NCBI GenBank assembly: GCA_020466095.1
Contig: CM035808.1
Span: 6,326,633-6,390,632, forward strand
DNA from: Chlorops oryzae
Lineage: Eukaryota > Arthropoda > Insecta > Diptera > Chloropidae
DNA length: 64,000 nucleotides
Direction: 5' to 3'
The notes beneath the pieces were generated by a model that searched no databases, was not told the origin of the DNA, and was given only the letters and a program-made list of their open reading frames with translations. Positions 45,991-57,352 of the stretch are shown here, piece after piece (position 1 is the stretch's first letter; each line of letters opens with the position of its first letter). The position numbers and the translations under genes were made by a program.

Positions 45991-46039
45991 TTTTCTGCAC
46001 GACTCCGCGAGAGTCTTTCGTGAATTTTTTATTATCCAT
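45991..46039 (-). CDS. Stomatin-like protein, exon 1 (start)
   Basis: ATG at 46037-46039 opens MDNKKFTKDSRGVVQK, ending at a good donor (AAAA before GTATGA). It leaves one base that joins with the first two bases of exon 2 as a serine codon. The intron is 68 nt, like intron 2 (67 nt). Total coding length is then 840 nt (279 residues) with exons 4a/5a, or 1002 nt (333 residues) with 4b/5b, both in frame. The start exon is an inference from phase and donor quality; other upstream exons are possible. Confidence 0.65.
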
Positions 46040-46678
46040 CCTAGAGCTTTTCGCAATGAATTATAAATGATTTCGCTGAATTCCAGACCTTTGGTAATAT
46101 AACCTTAAATTTGGAAAAAATAATTTCCCCCAGATGCAAAATTATTTTAGAAAAAAAAAATTATGAAACAAAAATATAATAAGAACTAATATGAAATTAA
46201 TAAACAGAATTATCTAAATAAGCAGTGCTAACTAAACTAAAATTTCGATTTTCCTAGGCTAGTTTGAGTAAAATTTTTCTTCAACAGAACAAGTGATTTG
46301 TTTCCTCAAATTCCGGTAAATTTACACATACAATTTTGGATTCATAGAAGGACAAGGACTCGAAACGTTACCGAAGGATATTTGAGGTGGAGCAAAATAC
46401 ACTCCACTAACGATGTTGTGACTGCTGTGCCATATCGCCTAATTTAGTGGAATATACCGCGACCTTAAGGTATCTGACTTGAAGTTGAAGGTGTACGGAA
46501 AAAATTTTTTCTCAAAAATTCTGATAGAGACAACAGACAGATATATTTTAAGGATGTACACCTGCCAAACTTCCAGTCAAGCGGTCCATAAGAAATTTAA
46601 AAGTATACCTATATAAGTAGAATCAAGATATTTGAAAAAAATGTCTTCTAGAAAAATGAACCTCATAGTGGGTGCAAC

Positions 46679-47652
46679 CAGTGGCGTACCGAAGACCACT
46701 CTAGACGTGGGCGAGATGAACTAGGGAGGCCCTATAACATTTTTTATACCTACGAACTATTCCTGTATCCTTCAAACTTATTTTCACATACATTGAAATA
46801 TCACCTCCCTGGACTACGTTTGAAAATCGGGAAAACAGAATACATAACAACAGACAATTACGAAGCAGGGACTATCAAAATAAATAACACTGACCTACCA
46901 AGGACGGAAAATTTTAAATATCTTGGGTCGACACTTTCTGCTGACGGGACGATCACTCGCGAAGTTACTGAGAGAGTTAACGCTGCTTGGCTTAAGTGGC
47001 GTTCAACGACTGGTGTTATGTGCGATAAAAAGATAAGCGACCGCTTAAAATCCAAAATTGACCGCACAGTCATCAGGCCACTCGCTCTTTATAGTACCGA
47101 ATGTCTACCAGCAACGAAAGTAGCAGAAAGAAAGGTTAGTGTTATGGAAACAAAGATGCTTCGATGGATATCCGGACTCACTCGTCTTGATCATGTTCCA
47201 AACGTAGACATCCGTGGACGCTATGGAGTTGCGCCAATTATTGGGAAAAAGCGGGGAGCAAGGCTACGCTGGTATGGACACGTCCTGAGAGCAAATGAGG
47301 AGACTTTGGCAAAGAAAGGCTACGCACTGGAAATTCAAGGTTACAGAAAACGGGGGCGTCCGAAACAGCGCTGGATGGACACAATAAAACGGGACCTAGA
47401 GGCTGTAGGACTTACCTCGGATGATGCAACCGACAGAACAAAATGGAGGAACTGGTCGCGTTTTGCGGACCCCGGGATAGACCGGGATAGTTAAACACGC
47501 AAGAACAAGAAGAAGATTGAAATCTGAAGTATACTTAAATATGGTTATGCGGGGGCCCTAAGTCCTTTTAAATCGTTCATTCATTTGACTTCGTGCGAGG
47601 GCTCTTTGGACGCGAGGCCGTGGGCGATAGCCCACGCCTAGCTACACCACTG
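46679..47652. mobile_element. hAT-like element carrying an RTE fragment (974 bp)
   Basis: The left end CAGTGGCGTACCGAAGACC and the right end, whose complement reads CAGTGGTGTAGCTAGGCG, are similar inverted termini; further inward CGTGGGCGAGA and CGTGGGCTATCG also match. A perfect 8-bp duplication GGTGCAAC flanks it (46671-46678 and 47653-47660). About 716 bp of its interior is an inserted RTE retrotransposon piece, so without it the element was about 250 bp. Confidence 0.85.
46800..47515 (+). mobile_element. 5'-truncated RTE-like non-LTR retrotransposon fragment
   Basis: An uninterrupted frame (232 codons, no ATG needed) covers the C-terminal part of an RTE-type reverse transcriptase and its tail: LRLKIGKTEYITTD, then FKYLGSTLSADGTITREV, then VMETKMLRWISGLTRLDHV, then RLRWYGHVLRANEETLAK, then GRPKQRWMDTIKRDLEAVG, ending at a TAA near 47492. 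A GAA-rich 3' tail follows. An 8-bp duplication ATTGAAAT (46792-46799 and 47516-47523) marks a target-primed insertion. The catalytic core is absent, so it cannot move by itself. The intact frame suggests a fairly recent insertion. Confidence 0.85.
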
Positions 47653-48235
47653 GGTGCAACAATTACTTCAGGGCAATTCCACGCAAAATGGTCCTAAAGG
47701 TCACACCCGTCACAGCCATTCTAAGCAAAAACTAAGTAATTTCATTGCTTAAATGTTTTTAAAGGTATTCATAGTTATAAATATTTGAGAATCAAATCCT
47801 GTTTGTTTTAAATATTATAAGCTAAAACCTAAAAAAAAGGATTTCGACGGATGTGACTAAATGGAATTTCCCTTCATCCAAAAGTGGATTTTTGACATTT
47901 CCTCTGGACTGAATATTATTAAAATTATTAAAAATTTATTAACTAGAAATGCTACACTAGATTTCTGCATGCCCTTCCTAAGGCTTCCTGCTCAGTATAT
48001 TTGCAGGCAGCATTGCTCTCCTGAATTGGATGCTTTTAAGTGAAAGAATTTTACGATCAAGCCGTAGTTAAGCCCAAAATCCAACATTGCGAGAGCCATG
48101 CAATCATATGGTTTAAGCTCCAATGAATCGCACTGCGAGACCTCGTAGCGAGAAAATTTTGAAAAATTGAATATTTCTCGTTGCGAGGTAATTTGACAGG
48201 GGTTAATGATGTAGCTATTTTTTGAGTACTCGCTA

Positions 48236-49050
48236 TTGGGTACTCGTTTAAACTAATAAAAAAAAAACTGTTCACTGTTCCGTGAAACAGAGCTTTTAGA
48301 ATATTTCGCGAGCTTTGGTTCATTTTGAAAATTTTTGAAAATTTTGAATTAAAATGCAAATTCAAGTGAGAGCGTATAATTTTTATGAGTACTCGGTACT
48401 CGTTAGATTGGTACTTGGTCCAAATATTGCATTACTAAAAGCGATATTAAGCTTTCATCTGCGTGACGCAAAACTCTCATTGGAGATTGAAATGCGTCAC
48501 GCAAAACATTTTCGTGACGTCGCGCACTCTCGCATCGTGCTCTCGCAATATTGGATTTTGGGTTTAACACAGAGAAAAAAATCAACCAGAAACTGGTAAA
48601 TCAAAAGAAAAAACATACAAAACGGCTTCAAAAGGAATATTTTTAATTTTAACAATTTTTCTTTGAAAAAAAAAAATTTTCCTTTTGAATCAACCATATT
48701 TCAGGTTAATTGAAATGATATTTTCAAAAATGGTTTAAATTTAAATTGTTGAACCAACCACGGACATAGTTGAAATAGTATTTTTTAAAACTAAAACTAA
48801 AATGGTACTTCGATAAAGCTAATAAAAAAAAAACTTTATTAACGTTCAACAAATGGCAAAAGCACCTTTGAATATTCGCGAACATTAGTTCATTTTGAGA
48901 CTTCATCCGATTTTCAAAGTTTTTGACTGAATTTGCAAATGCTTAAAAGTTAAGTATAATTTTTATGATTACTCGGTACTTATTAGTTGGTACATGTGAA
49001 TTATACCATTACTAAAAGCAATATTAAACTATCATCTGCGTGATCAAACC
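48236..49050 (+). repeat. Direct repeat of about 235 bp interrupted by a dispersed element
   Basis: 48240-48470 and 48815-49050 are diverged direct copies. Shared blocks are CTAATAAAAAAAAAACT, GTTCA-rich sequence, AATATTYGCGARC, TTCATTTTGA, TATAATTTTTATGAKTACTCGGTACT and TCATCTGCGTGA. The dispersed repeat copy B lies between them. Confidence 0.6.
48573..48775 (+). repeat. Dispersed repeat, copy B
   Basis: Inverted relative of 16960-17140. It begins ACACAGAGAAAAAAATCAACC and contains CCTTTTGAATCAACCATATT and AAATTTAAATTGTTGAACC. A distant inverse terminus, GCTCAGTGTAT at about 49151, could mark the other end of a larger element. Confidence 0.65.
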
Positions 49051-49165
49051 AAAAATGTTTTGACTCAACCTTTTTCTTTTGAAAGTTTGTTCCGCTCGAA
49101 AATCAAAAGGACGGAATAACAATGCGCTTTAAAAAAATCATGGTTACGTTGCTCAGTGTATAGTT

Positions 49166-49511
49166 GATGCCACGAATAGTTATTTGGCCGAGTAGCGATA
49201 CCGAATATTTGCGCAACTACCCAGCAAATCACGTTTCTGGTAAATTCTCAAAATTTGCTCGAAATTTTTCCAGGAATGTCTTTTGGTAACGCTAAATGGG
49301 CATCGAGAATTTGCATTCGAAAACATTTTGTGTATATGTAGCAACTGTCCCTCTCTTGCACGTTGGAAATCGCATATGTGTGAGTGAACATCAAAATACT
49401 TGCATTTGTGTTGGTAACATTTCGAACCAGATTTTGCTGGGTATCCGGACGAATACTGAATACTGAAAAAAGAGGCCGAATACCGAAACGTGGCCGAATA
49501 TTCGTGGCATC
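49166..49511. mobile_element. Foldback element with GATGCCACGAATA ends
   Basis: GATGCCACGAATAGTTATTTGG at the left and CCGAATATTCGTGGCATC at the right are inverted, with further subterminal matches (GGCCGA, ACCGAATA). It contains a second, complete inserted MITE at 49220-49441, so it was originally about 120 bp. Confidence 0.65.
49220..49441. mobile_element. TA-flanked MITE nested in the foldback (222 bp)
   Basis: CCCAGCAAATCACGTTTCTGG at the left faces AACCAGATTTTGCTGGG at the right. TA precedes (49218-49219) and follows (49442-49443), as for Tc1/mariner-type insertions. No coding capacity. Confidence 0.72.
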
Positions 49512-51429
49512 ACTAGTTTTTTAGGACCATTTTGCCATAGATTTTAGGTATGCTGACGTTATCCTTAGAGCAGCGATTTGTGCAATGAGCGATTGACCCA
49601 AACTGAAAGCAGTTGAGCTATAAACCAAAAAACTCTTAAACAATCTAAAAATAAAATTCACATGAAAGCCGTAAGCCGAGACAAAAGCGTAAGCAAAAGG
49701 TGTGATGTGAGTGAGTAGAAATGTTCTTTAGAGTTCAGCTATGGTGGGGAATTTAAGCATAAATCTTATGCACGTTAGAGCCCCACAAAGGCCCAAAATT
49801 TCGCTGAGACAAATTCATAAAATTTCGACTTGAAAAACTCACTTAATTTGAAGTCTATTAAATTCGGTTAAAATAAACAATTCAAAAGAAAATTTACCCA
49901 TTTTAGACTACTGGGTTTCGCTTCCTAAATCATTGAAAAAATAATAAAGAAATAAGAGAAAATCTTTTTTCTTAAAAACAACCCCTTCTATGAAAGTTTT
50001 CCACTTTCGGTTTGGGCAACATTTTTATTGCTTTTCAAAGAAGAGCTCAATAAGTTTTCGAGTGAACTACAATAAAAGCGAAGTTCGCAGTTCGATATAA
50101 GAATAAATGAGAAACAATATTGGAGGGAAAAACTTTAAAAGTGCAAAGAAAACAAAATTTTGCAAATAAAAACTGCTTTCGAGGTTCTACGGAAAAACAA
50201 CAAAACAAAACAAAAAGGCAAAAGCGGAAAACGAAAAACGAAGAGGAAGAGGAAGAGAAAAAAATGCGGAAGGATAAAATATTTTCCGCACATTTGAGCC
50301 ACTTAATCATATTGGCGTATTGCGTGTATTCATCTCAATAAGGTTTGTATCTTTCAATCGAATATTTCACGCATAATTTTGCTCAGTATAAAGCTTCCTT
50401 GTCCAAATTCTTAGCGTACATTTTCTCATAAATTTTTTGTTTTCCCCTTTTTTTGTGTGTGTGTGTGTGTTGAAAGAATGTGAAACCGAAACGTTTTGTT
50501 TAAAGCTCCACCAGCCAATTTTCGTTACAATTTAACGATAAATCACACAAAATATTCATAACTTTCCGAGGGCAATGATAAATGCGCGGTAAAACGATGA
50601 CAGCGTTAAGCAGAGAAAGAGGAAAAAAAAAGAGAATCCATAAAGAATTGCAACTTCGTTCGGCCGCACCGATCCTTCTACACGCTACTGTCATAGTTCT
50701 TAGTGAGAACTCTTTTGCTTTCCATGGGAAAATTTATCATTTTTATTTCCTAAATTAATATAATTGTTTAGGAAGGTTTTTAGAGAAAAACAGAGGTCTC
50801 ACATGGCTCTTCTAAAAAGACGACACTGAAGCGATTAAATTCTAGTGTTACAAGTTCCAAAAGAAAACTTAGAGAACCAATCTTAGAGCGTTGTAAGATA
50901 TGCGATTGTTGTAAAACAAGAGAAAACGCGTTAACAGTCCAATTGTAAAGGAGCAAGGACACCGAACAGAGGAGCTAAGTTGCACATATGTACGCAAAGA
51001 AATACATTTATAAAACAAAAAGGGGAAAGATATATAGGAAAAAAGAGCAAACGAAAGGAAAACGAGAACAATCGAGTACATTTTTGAGCAATATTCCAAC
51101 AATTTATTATATTTTATGTGAATCATAAAAATGATGATGGAAAAGCATCGTATGCATGCGGGAAACTTTAAGTTTCTTCAATAAAAAAAAGTTGATTGCA
51201 CTTAAAGAAAAGGACTTGGACAGTTGAAATTGTTAAATTAAAGATTCAAAGTTGAAAGACAGACAATAAATACTTTTAATCAAATTAAATTATATGAATA
51301 TTTGAACAGATTTTCTATTTAAAAGAGCAATTAGTCATGAATAAAGGTCTTAAATAATGTCCTAATAGGACAAAAAATCGTTGAATATCCTGTTAAAGTA
51401 ACCAAAGTGATTCCATAGAAAAATTTCCT
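49512..51429. other. Gene-free non-coding DNA
   Basis: No supported exon. It contains a GT microsatellite at 50452-50471. The frames at 50047-50310 (minus) and 50120-50341 (plus) are complementary low-complexity stretches. Confidence 0.45.
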
Positions 51430-51575
51430 AGGTTAGGTTAAGTTAGTGTGGCTGGCAGTAAGGGCGAAACACCTAGGTACCAAATGGGCGCCTTGTGATA
51501 CGACAGCTGGGATTCGAACCCAGGGCTTCCCCGCTTCGTAAATTCACATCTCAGCCAACTACGGCACAGAGGCCG
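51430..51575 (-). mobile_element. tRNA-derived SINE
   Basis: On the minus strand: GTGCCGTAGTTGGCTGAGATG (A box) and CTGGGTTCGAATCCCAG (B box and a perfect 5-bp T-arm, 51507-51523) at normal tRNA spacing. An unrelated 3' part follows, ending in AACTTAACCTAACC. Flanks GAAAAATTTCC (left) and GAAAAATTCC (right) may be a target duplication with one extra T. The D and anticodon arms are degenerate, so it is a SINE and not a tRNA gene. Confidence 0.75.
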
Positions 51576-51632
51576 ACTGAAAAATTCCATAAAAATGATT
51601 TGAAATAATTTTTTCTCCATTTGTTAATATTA

Positions 51633-51689
51633 GGGGTATTCACAAGGAAGGTGGAAATCTGTTGTAAAATGTCGACGTCTGAATATATT
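51633..51689 (+). repeat. GGGGTATTCAC repeat end
   Basis: TTAGGGGTATTCACAAG-GAAGGTGGAA resembles 32347 onward (GGGGTATTCACAAGAAAAGTG) and the terminus at 55388. No inverse end was found nearby; it probably represents one end of a decayed element. Confidence 0.4.
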
Positions 51690-51816
51690 CGATTTTAATT
51701 CGTTACGCACTGGGGCAAAACACCCGGTTTGCACGGTTTGGTTAAAAATATAGTTATTTTTGAGTGAATATGTGAAAAGCGGGTCTTTTTCCCCAGTGCG
51801 TGACGAATTAAAATCG
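51690..51816. repeat. Short foldback (127 bp)
   Basis: CGATTTTAATTCGTTACGCAC-TGGGGCAAAA at 51690-51720 is inverted at 51786-51816 (TTTTTCCCCAGTGCGTGACG-AATTAAAATCG). The stem is about 30 bp with a 65-nt loop. Confidence 0.85.
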
Positions 51817-52259
51817 TAGTGGGACTCATGCAGATTCGCAGATTGTGAGAAATGAGACATTTGTCACACAACTGTCAAAATCTATATGATAATGTTGCGA
51901 AGGTATTTGCGAAGCTGCAAGAGTACCACTCAATAAGTTTAAGAGCATAAATGGAAGGTCTCAAGGATATTTTGCAAAGGTTTGAAATCGAAGATTTTTT
52001 ACGGTAAGTTCTTAATGCAATTTTGTCTTTTCTAGAGCATAATCTCCGGGTGATACTCGTATCAGAAGCAGCCACTTTTACCTTGAGCACTACCATCGTA
52101 AAGGGCTGATCACATTTCAAGCCAAATGGCTGAGGGATAATTTGTTTTATACGTAAATAATGCCCAGAGAAGTGCTAATGTAGACGACACGCAGCAAAAA
52201 TAAGAAATATTTCTTAATAATTTTATACTGATAGGAATGCCTCGGAGTTTGAATATGTA

Positions 52260-52645
52260 AAACAATGAAAAAAAAAAAATTCAAAAAAATATTTTAAAAA
52301 ATTCAAAAATATTCAAACAAAAATGCCAAAAATTCAAAATATTCAAAAAACTTTAAACAAAAATGTAAAAAATTCGTAAAACTGTCAAATTTTGTATGCA
52401 ATTTTGACAGTTTTACTTACTTCACTCAGTTTACACGGTGTAAATGTGTTGCATGAGGACCCATACTGTCAAAAATTCCAAATTAGTTCGATTTATAATG
52501 CCTATTAAAATGTTGAAATATCAAATTAACAAAAAAAAAGCCAACTTCAGTGAATAAAATATTCCAAAAGCACAGTTAAATGCAAAAAAATTCAAAATAT
52601 TCAATAAATTCAAATAATTCAAAAAAATTCAAAATATTCAAAATC
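52260..52645. repeat. ATTCAAAAA simple repeats with an embedded hairpin
   Basis: Two blocks (52275-52375 and 52580-52645) consist of degenerate ATTCAAAAATATTCAAA units. Between them at 52376-52416 is an almost perfect hairpin (GTAAAACTGTCAAA, loop, TTTTGACAGTTTTAC). Confidence 0.8.
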
Positions 52646-55000
52646 CGAGCTCTACTGATAAGACTCTTAAAGCCCGCCCCACACTAGGTGGTTACTAGGT
52701 TATAGCATTCCAATTGACTCTCGGCCAAATCAATCATAGCACGTCCAATGCGATTGATTAATATTCTTTTTTATTTTCGAGAGATCCGATAAGAAGCCAA
52801 ACATCACCATATCAGATGTGAAAACGAACCGGACTTTAGAATGTACAACGTGAGCAATATGTTTAAGCAATCGTTAAGTGTAAAAGCGTATTATCAAATT
52901 TAAATCTTGCGACGTAAAGTTACCCGTCTTTTCAGTGTACCCACCGAATACGGATGAAGATCGTTCTTTATTCGCTTAAGCTTCAGGCTCAAGCCTGAAC
53001 GACCAAAGTGGAAATAGTAATAAAGAAAATAAAAAGGGAAGCTTTGAGAAAAATGAATATCAGAATAATTTTCGAATTTGTAAAAGGCTTATCCCTTTCA
53101 GCATGCCATCATTCAATCACACACAAAAGGCACACCAAAGCGCCGCGCCGCGTACTTTTTAGATAAATGGCGGCCATTATAATATACTCAAGGACCTTAA
53201 TAAAATGTTTGTGCGATAACGAATACAAAAATACAATAAAAAACGAAAGAAAAGAAAACCGAAAGTCCTGTAAGCGAACTGAGAAGGGTCAAATGTTTTA
53301 TGCACAAATCATGTTTCAACATGTGTAAACGAAATGGACGAAAACGAGGCCATAATTGAGTAGTTTCCCAAGAATTATAAAAGAATATTCTGTTACCCTC
53401 ACTGTTTTGCTGTTTTCCTTCTATTTTGTTATCGTATTTATTTTGTGTTCTTTTCTTTTCTTTTCATTTCTGTTCTGTTCTGTTTTTTTTCCTTCACAAA
53501 TTCGAAGCCCTATTGACACATTATCCGGCCATTTGCGTCCGCATGGGCTGCGGCTCAATCATTATGTCGTTATGGCTTTATGAAGTAAATCGCAAAACAC
53601 GCTTCAAAAGCATCCAGGCCTGAAGGCTTGCAGCTCCTCTATACACATATATATGTATGTATGTATGTAAGTATGAATGTACATCCAAGCAAAAGTTAAC
53701 GAAAATGACATTGATGATGAAGTGGCACAGTACGACCTCGTTCTTCAACACTTGATATGCACTTTTTGTTCTATGACATCATGAGAAAGTTTTTTCTTCT
53801 CTTTTTTTTTTTTTTGCTTTTTCATTTAAAAGAAAGTCATATGTTTGAAGCTGTTTCTACGAGTATATGTAAGGACTGTCCGTGTTAAGTCAGTCCTTGC
53901 ATGTATGTATGTGCGTATGAATGTGGCATCGTCGAGTCTCAATTAGGCCAAGCGGAAGACGGGTCTTGACTCGTCGTCTGCTGAGCTTTGTTATTAAAAA
54001 CGTATGCTTAGTTTTAAAAGCCGTAGCCTTTCGTCGTACAGAGAGTATTCACATTTAATTGGAACGGTCTTTAGAGTAAAATTATTTAATTAAAAGTTGA
54101 AATTTTGTTGAAATATGTATATATGATATTGTTGAAATAGAAGGTTGGCTTTTGGCATTCTAAAGAACTGTGCAAATACAGAGGAAGAGCAAATGGAAAT
54201 GAATATGAGAAGGTTAGAGACTTACGACAAGAGACAGGACATTCGAGAAAAGAAAAAACGTTCAAAGTTCAAAGGAGTTTTGTGGGGCTTTCAGGGGTTT
54301 TTGGTTGAACAAAAAAAAAAAAAAAAAAAAAAAAAAAATAAAAAAAAAAAAAAAAAAAGCAACAAAAAAAAAGTTCTTTGAGGAAAATGTTCTGTGGAGC
54401 TTAGGTGTTTTAAATGATTTGTGAGAATGGCTCTATCGAATGGAAATGGTCTTCCTCTTATGGCCACTTTAGAGAGCGTTATGAATTTAAACTGTTATCT
54501 TGACTACAATCGTAGGCACGTCTTTTTCACTGGTTTGATTGGCTACCAAATGAGTTAGCCACATAGCAGTTACTTTGTTTAGGGCAATGATTACGGCTCA
54601 GATGCTATTGGCTTATTCAGTCCCATATTGGGTTAATATACAAAATCACGTTAGAGATGACTGAGTTTCAGAATCGGAAATCGATCAATAGCTGCCTTAA
54701 GAATATGAATAACATAATTGTTTGAAGTCTGGGATGTGTTGCTTCAGAACGTCTTGCAACCACTCACTCCTGTATATCGTTAAGACCATTCTTATAAGTA
54801 GTTGAAGCCAAATTAAAAGTACTGATAAATTGTTTTAATTTTCTTAATTTTTATATTGAAAAAAGAGAAAATAAACCAACATTTCAAGAAAATCACACAA
54901 TATTTGATCCTTCTTGAAATTAATGGGGTGTACTCAATGGGGTAAATAAGCTCCCAGTTTTATATGAGTTATAAATTAGTAATTGAATTGTGTTTAATAT
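52646..55000. other. Gene-free non-coding DNA
   Basis: No supported exon. It contains an ATGT microsatellite at 53653-53669 and a long A tract at about 54311-54358. The 78-codon frame at 54145-54381 is largely poly-lysine from that tract. Confidence 0.45.
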
Positions 55001-55355
55001 CCCTGAAGTAATTCCAACTACTCTTCAGCTACTCCCCGACTGGTCACACAAATACCAGGACTAATCCCTTTTCATTTTCCCAACTGTCTATTTTTAACAT
55101 TGAGCTGTTATTGAAAAACAATCACTCCCAAATTTAACTACTCTACGAGTAGACTGTGTTCAATTAGAGGTCAATTGTCCCATATGTACTAGTTAGTCTA
55201 ATATTTTAACTACACTTCTTTTAGATCACTTTTTGCTACTCCTGGTCTAGTCAATTCTCGTATATAAAACACTCTACATTTTGACTAGTCCTATTTTGTG
55301 TAACCTCAGAGTAGGTACTCCTTTGTGGTAAATTGACCTCTTCATTATTGCAGGG
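55001..55355. mobile_element. MITE with CCCTGAAGTAAT/ATTATTGCAGGG ends (355 bp)
   Basis: Ends match those of 31304-31655 (CCCTGCAGTAAT) with one or two changes, and the length is almost the same (355 against 352 bp). Interiors share ACTAGTC-type and GTACTAG words but are otherwise diverged. AT is present on both sides instead of a clean TA. Confidence 0.6.
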
Positions 55356-55387
55356 ATGTTACTTTGACATGTTTTTACAATAATAGG

Positions 55388-55554
55388 GGGTATTCACGAA
55401 GGCGTCGGAAAATAGGAAAATTGGAAAATCAGAAAATTGTAACTGCTTAAAAAATTACAAAAAGATACAAAAAAAGTTTAAAATAATTTTAAGACGTCGC
55501 AATTTTCCAATTTTCCGACTTACCAACCTTTTTAACACGCCTTCGTGAATACCC
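55388..55554. mobile_element. PIF/Harbinger-like MITE (about 167 bp)
   Basis: GGGTATTCACGAAGGCGT (55388-55405) is exactly inverted at 55537-55554. TTA follows the right end; the left side reads ATA before a run of G. GGGTATTCAC-type ends with a three-base TWA duplication suggest PIF/Harbinger, but the class is uncertain. Related ends occur at 32347 and 51633. Confidence 0.7.
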
Positions 55555-57352
55555 TTAATATAATAAAAATAAGATTAGAAGTAGTATTTTTTGTAAGAAG
55601 AACTGAAACGCTAACTTCTCAGTGTTTTCGTGGTAATACTGGGAATGACAATTTTATATCTAAAAACAACCACCTGCGTAATATTTTTCAATTCATTTTA
55701 ACAGTGATTAAGTAAAATAAGCAGGACAATCGAAAATTAAACGATATCTCCAATTAAAACTCAGTGATGTGGCTGTACGTTCTGTTTTGAGCACAGCGAT
55801 CTCAAATGAGTTAAGGAACTGTTGGAAGCTTGAAAGGATGAAGCTAAGGACATTTACTTTAAAATTTGTTTTCTAGAATCCTAAGTCAACATCGATTGTC
55901 CTACGATACTGCCTTAAAGCGATTAGTTTCCTCAAAATTCCAAAATTCAAAAATCAAAATCCAAAGGATTTTTTTTTAAATTTTCTTTTCTTTTTGACTT
56001 TCAAGGAAATTTTATCCAATTTAAGACATGCTAAAGTTACATTGAGCCATTTACGCAAGTCAATCGAATACTTTGAAAAGTTAATTCAAGAGACTAGAAA
56101 ACGTTTCTCAGACCCATAAGTCGATTCGTTAGCTCATGTTTCAATACAAAAGACTCCAACGTAGAAGAGAAAATAGTATAAATAAAAGCTCTTTTGCACT
56201 CTTATACGAATGGCTAAAATTCGGTGAACTCTTATACATACATTTGAAACGGAAATAAATCCATTAAATACATTTGAAGCAAGGAAGTAAGCCAGCTAGA
56301 ATTTCACGTTAAGATAAGGCAAAACATTTTGACACAGAAAACAGGATGTGACACGTTGGATATGCAATGCAAAAAAATTAGCACGAAGTAGAAAAATAAA
56401 TAAAAAAATTAAATGAAAAAAAAGAAAATAGGAACTCAACTGTTTACCTTCAAAGAAAATAATAAATGGCAAAAAGCACTCTAAAGACTGTAAGATAATT
56501 TAGCTGAGGCAGTAAGGAAAAATGAAAATTACGATTTAAGCTGGAGCTCTGTGCATAGGACGAGCGGGCATATCGAGGCTGCACCATCGCACAGCTGGCT
56601 GGAACATCATACTGGCACACTGCACTACTTTCTTTCTTTCTTTCCGTTTGTGTCTCCCGTTTCGCTCTTCTTCATCGTCCGGAAAGTTGCTATGTTTGAT
56701 TTGCTTCAAAGGCATTTGGCTTTATTAAAATGAATATATAGAAAGCATATTGATTGTCCTGCACAGCAAGTAGAAGGATGAATTCTCAGTTATTAAAATT
56801 TTTTTTTTTTTTGGTTTCAGAGTAAGACGCAGAGAGGAACGAGGTAGTGAGAGGCAGAGATTGTAACGTGATAGCTCAGTTGGGAGATTTACTCATAAAG
56901 GATATTGTTGAGTTACAGAAAATAGCTTATTCATAGCAATTGTTCAATATGAAAAGCAATAAAAAAAATCTACAAATTTCAATGGGAATCTTTAATAATC
57001 GAAGTAGAAAGGAATTTCTTCTTTATCAGGGAAAATTGAGCATTTCAAGAGGTCAGTATCAGTGTCAATAAAATCCAATTAAACGTCCTTGAAATATCAG
57101 CAAAATATGTTCAATGGGGCATCACTAAATAAGATGGATTTTCCGAAAGATGTTGGGGTGGAAGGATTAAGTTTTGTTTTCATTGATTACCTACTTTAGG
57201 TTTGAAGTAGAAATCTTGATAAAATCAGCATAAGAAGATAGAAAACCATTAAAGTTGGTCTTTTGAAACAATTTTTGTTGTACAAATATATTTTCTTTTA
57301 TATCAAAAGTGAGTCTCAGGAAAAAATGTTGCTCTTACTATGTCCCGTGGTT

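Noticed and set aside
46793..47494. Host gene encoding a 233-residue protein
   Set aside because: The sequence is the C-terminal tail of an RTE-type retrotransposon, lacks an ATG start, and is bordered by an 8-bp target duplication.
54145..54381. 78-codon ORF ending in poly-lysine
   Set aside because: Produced by the long A tract at 54311-54358.
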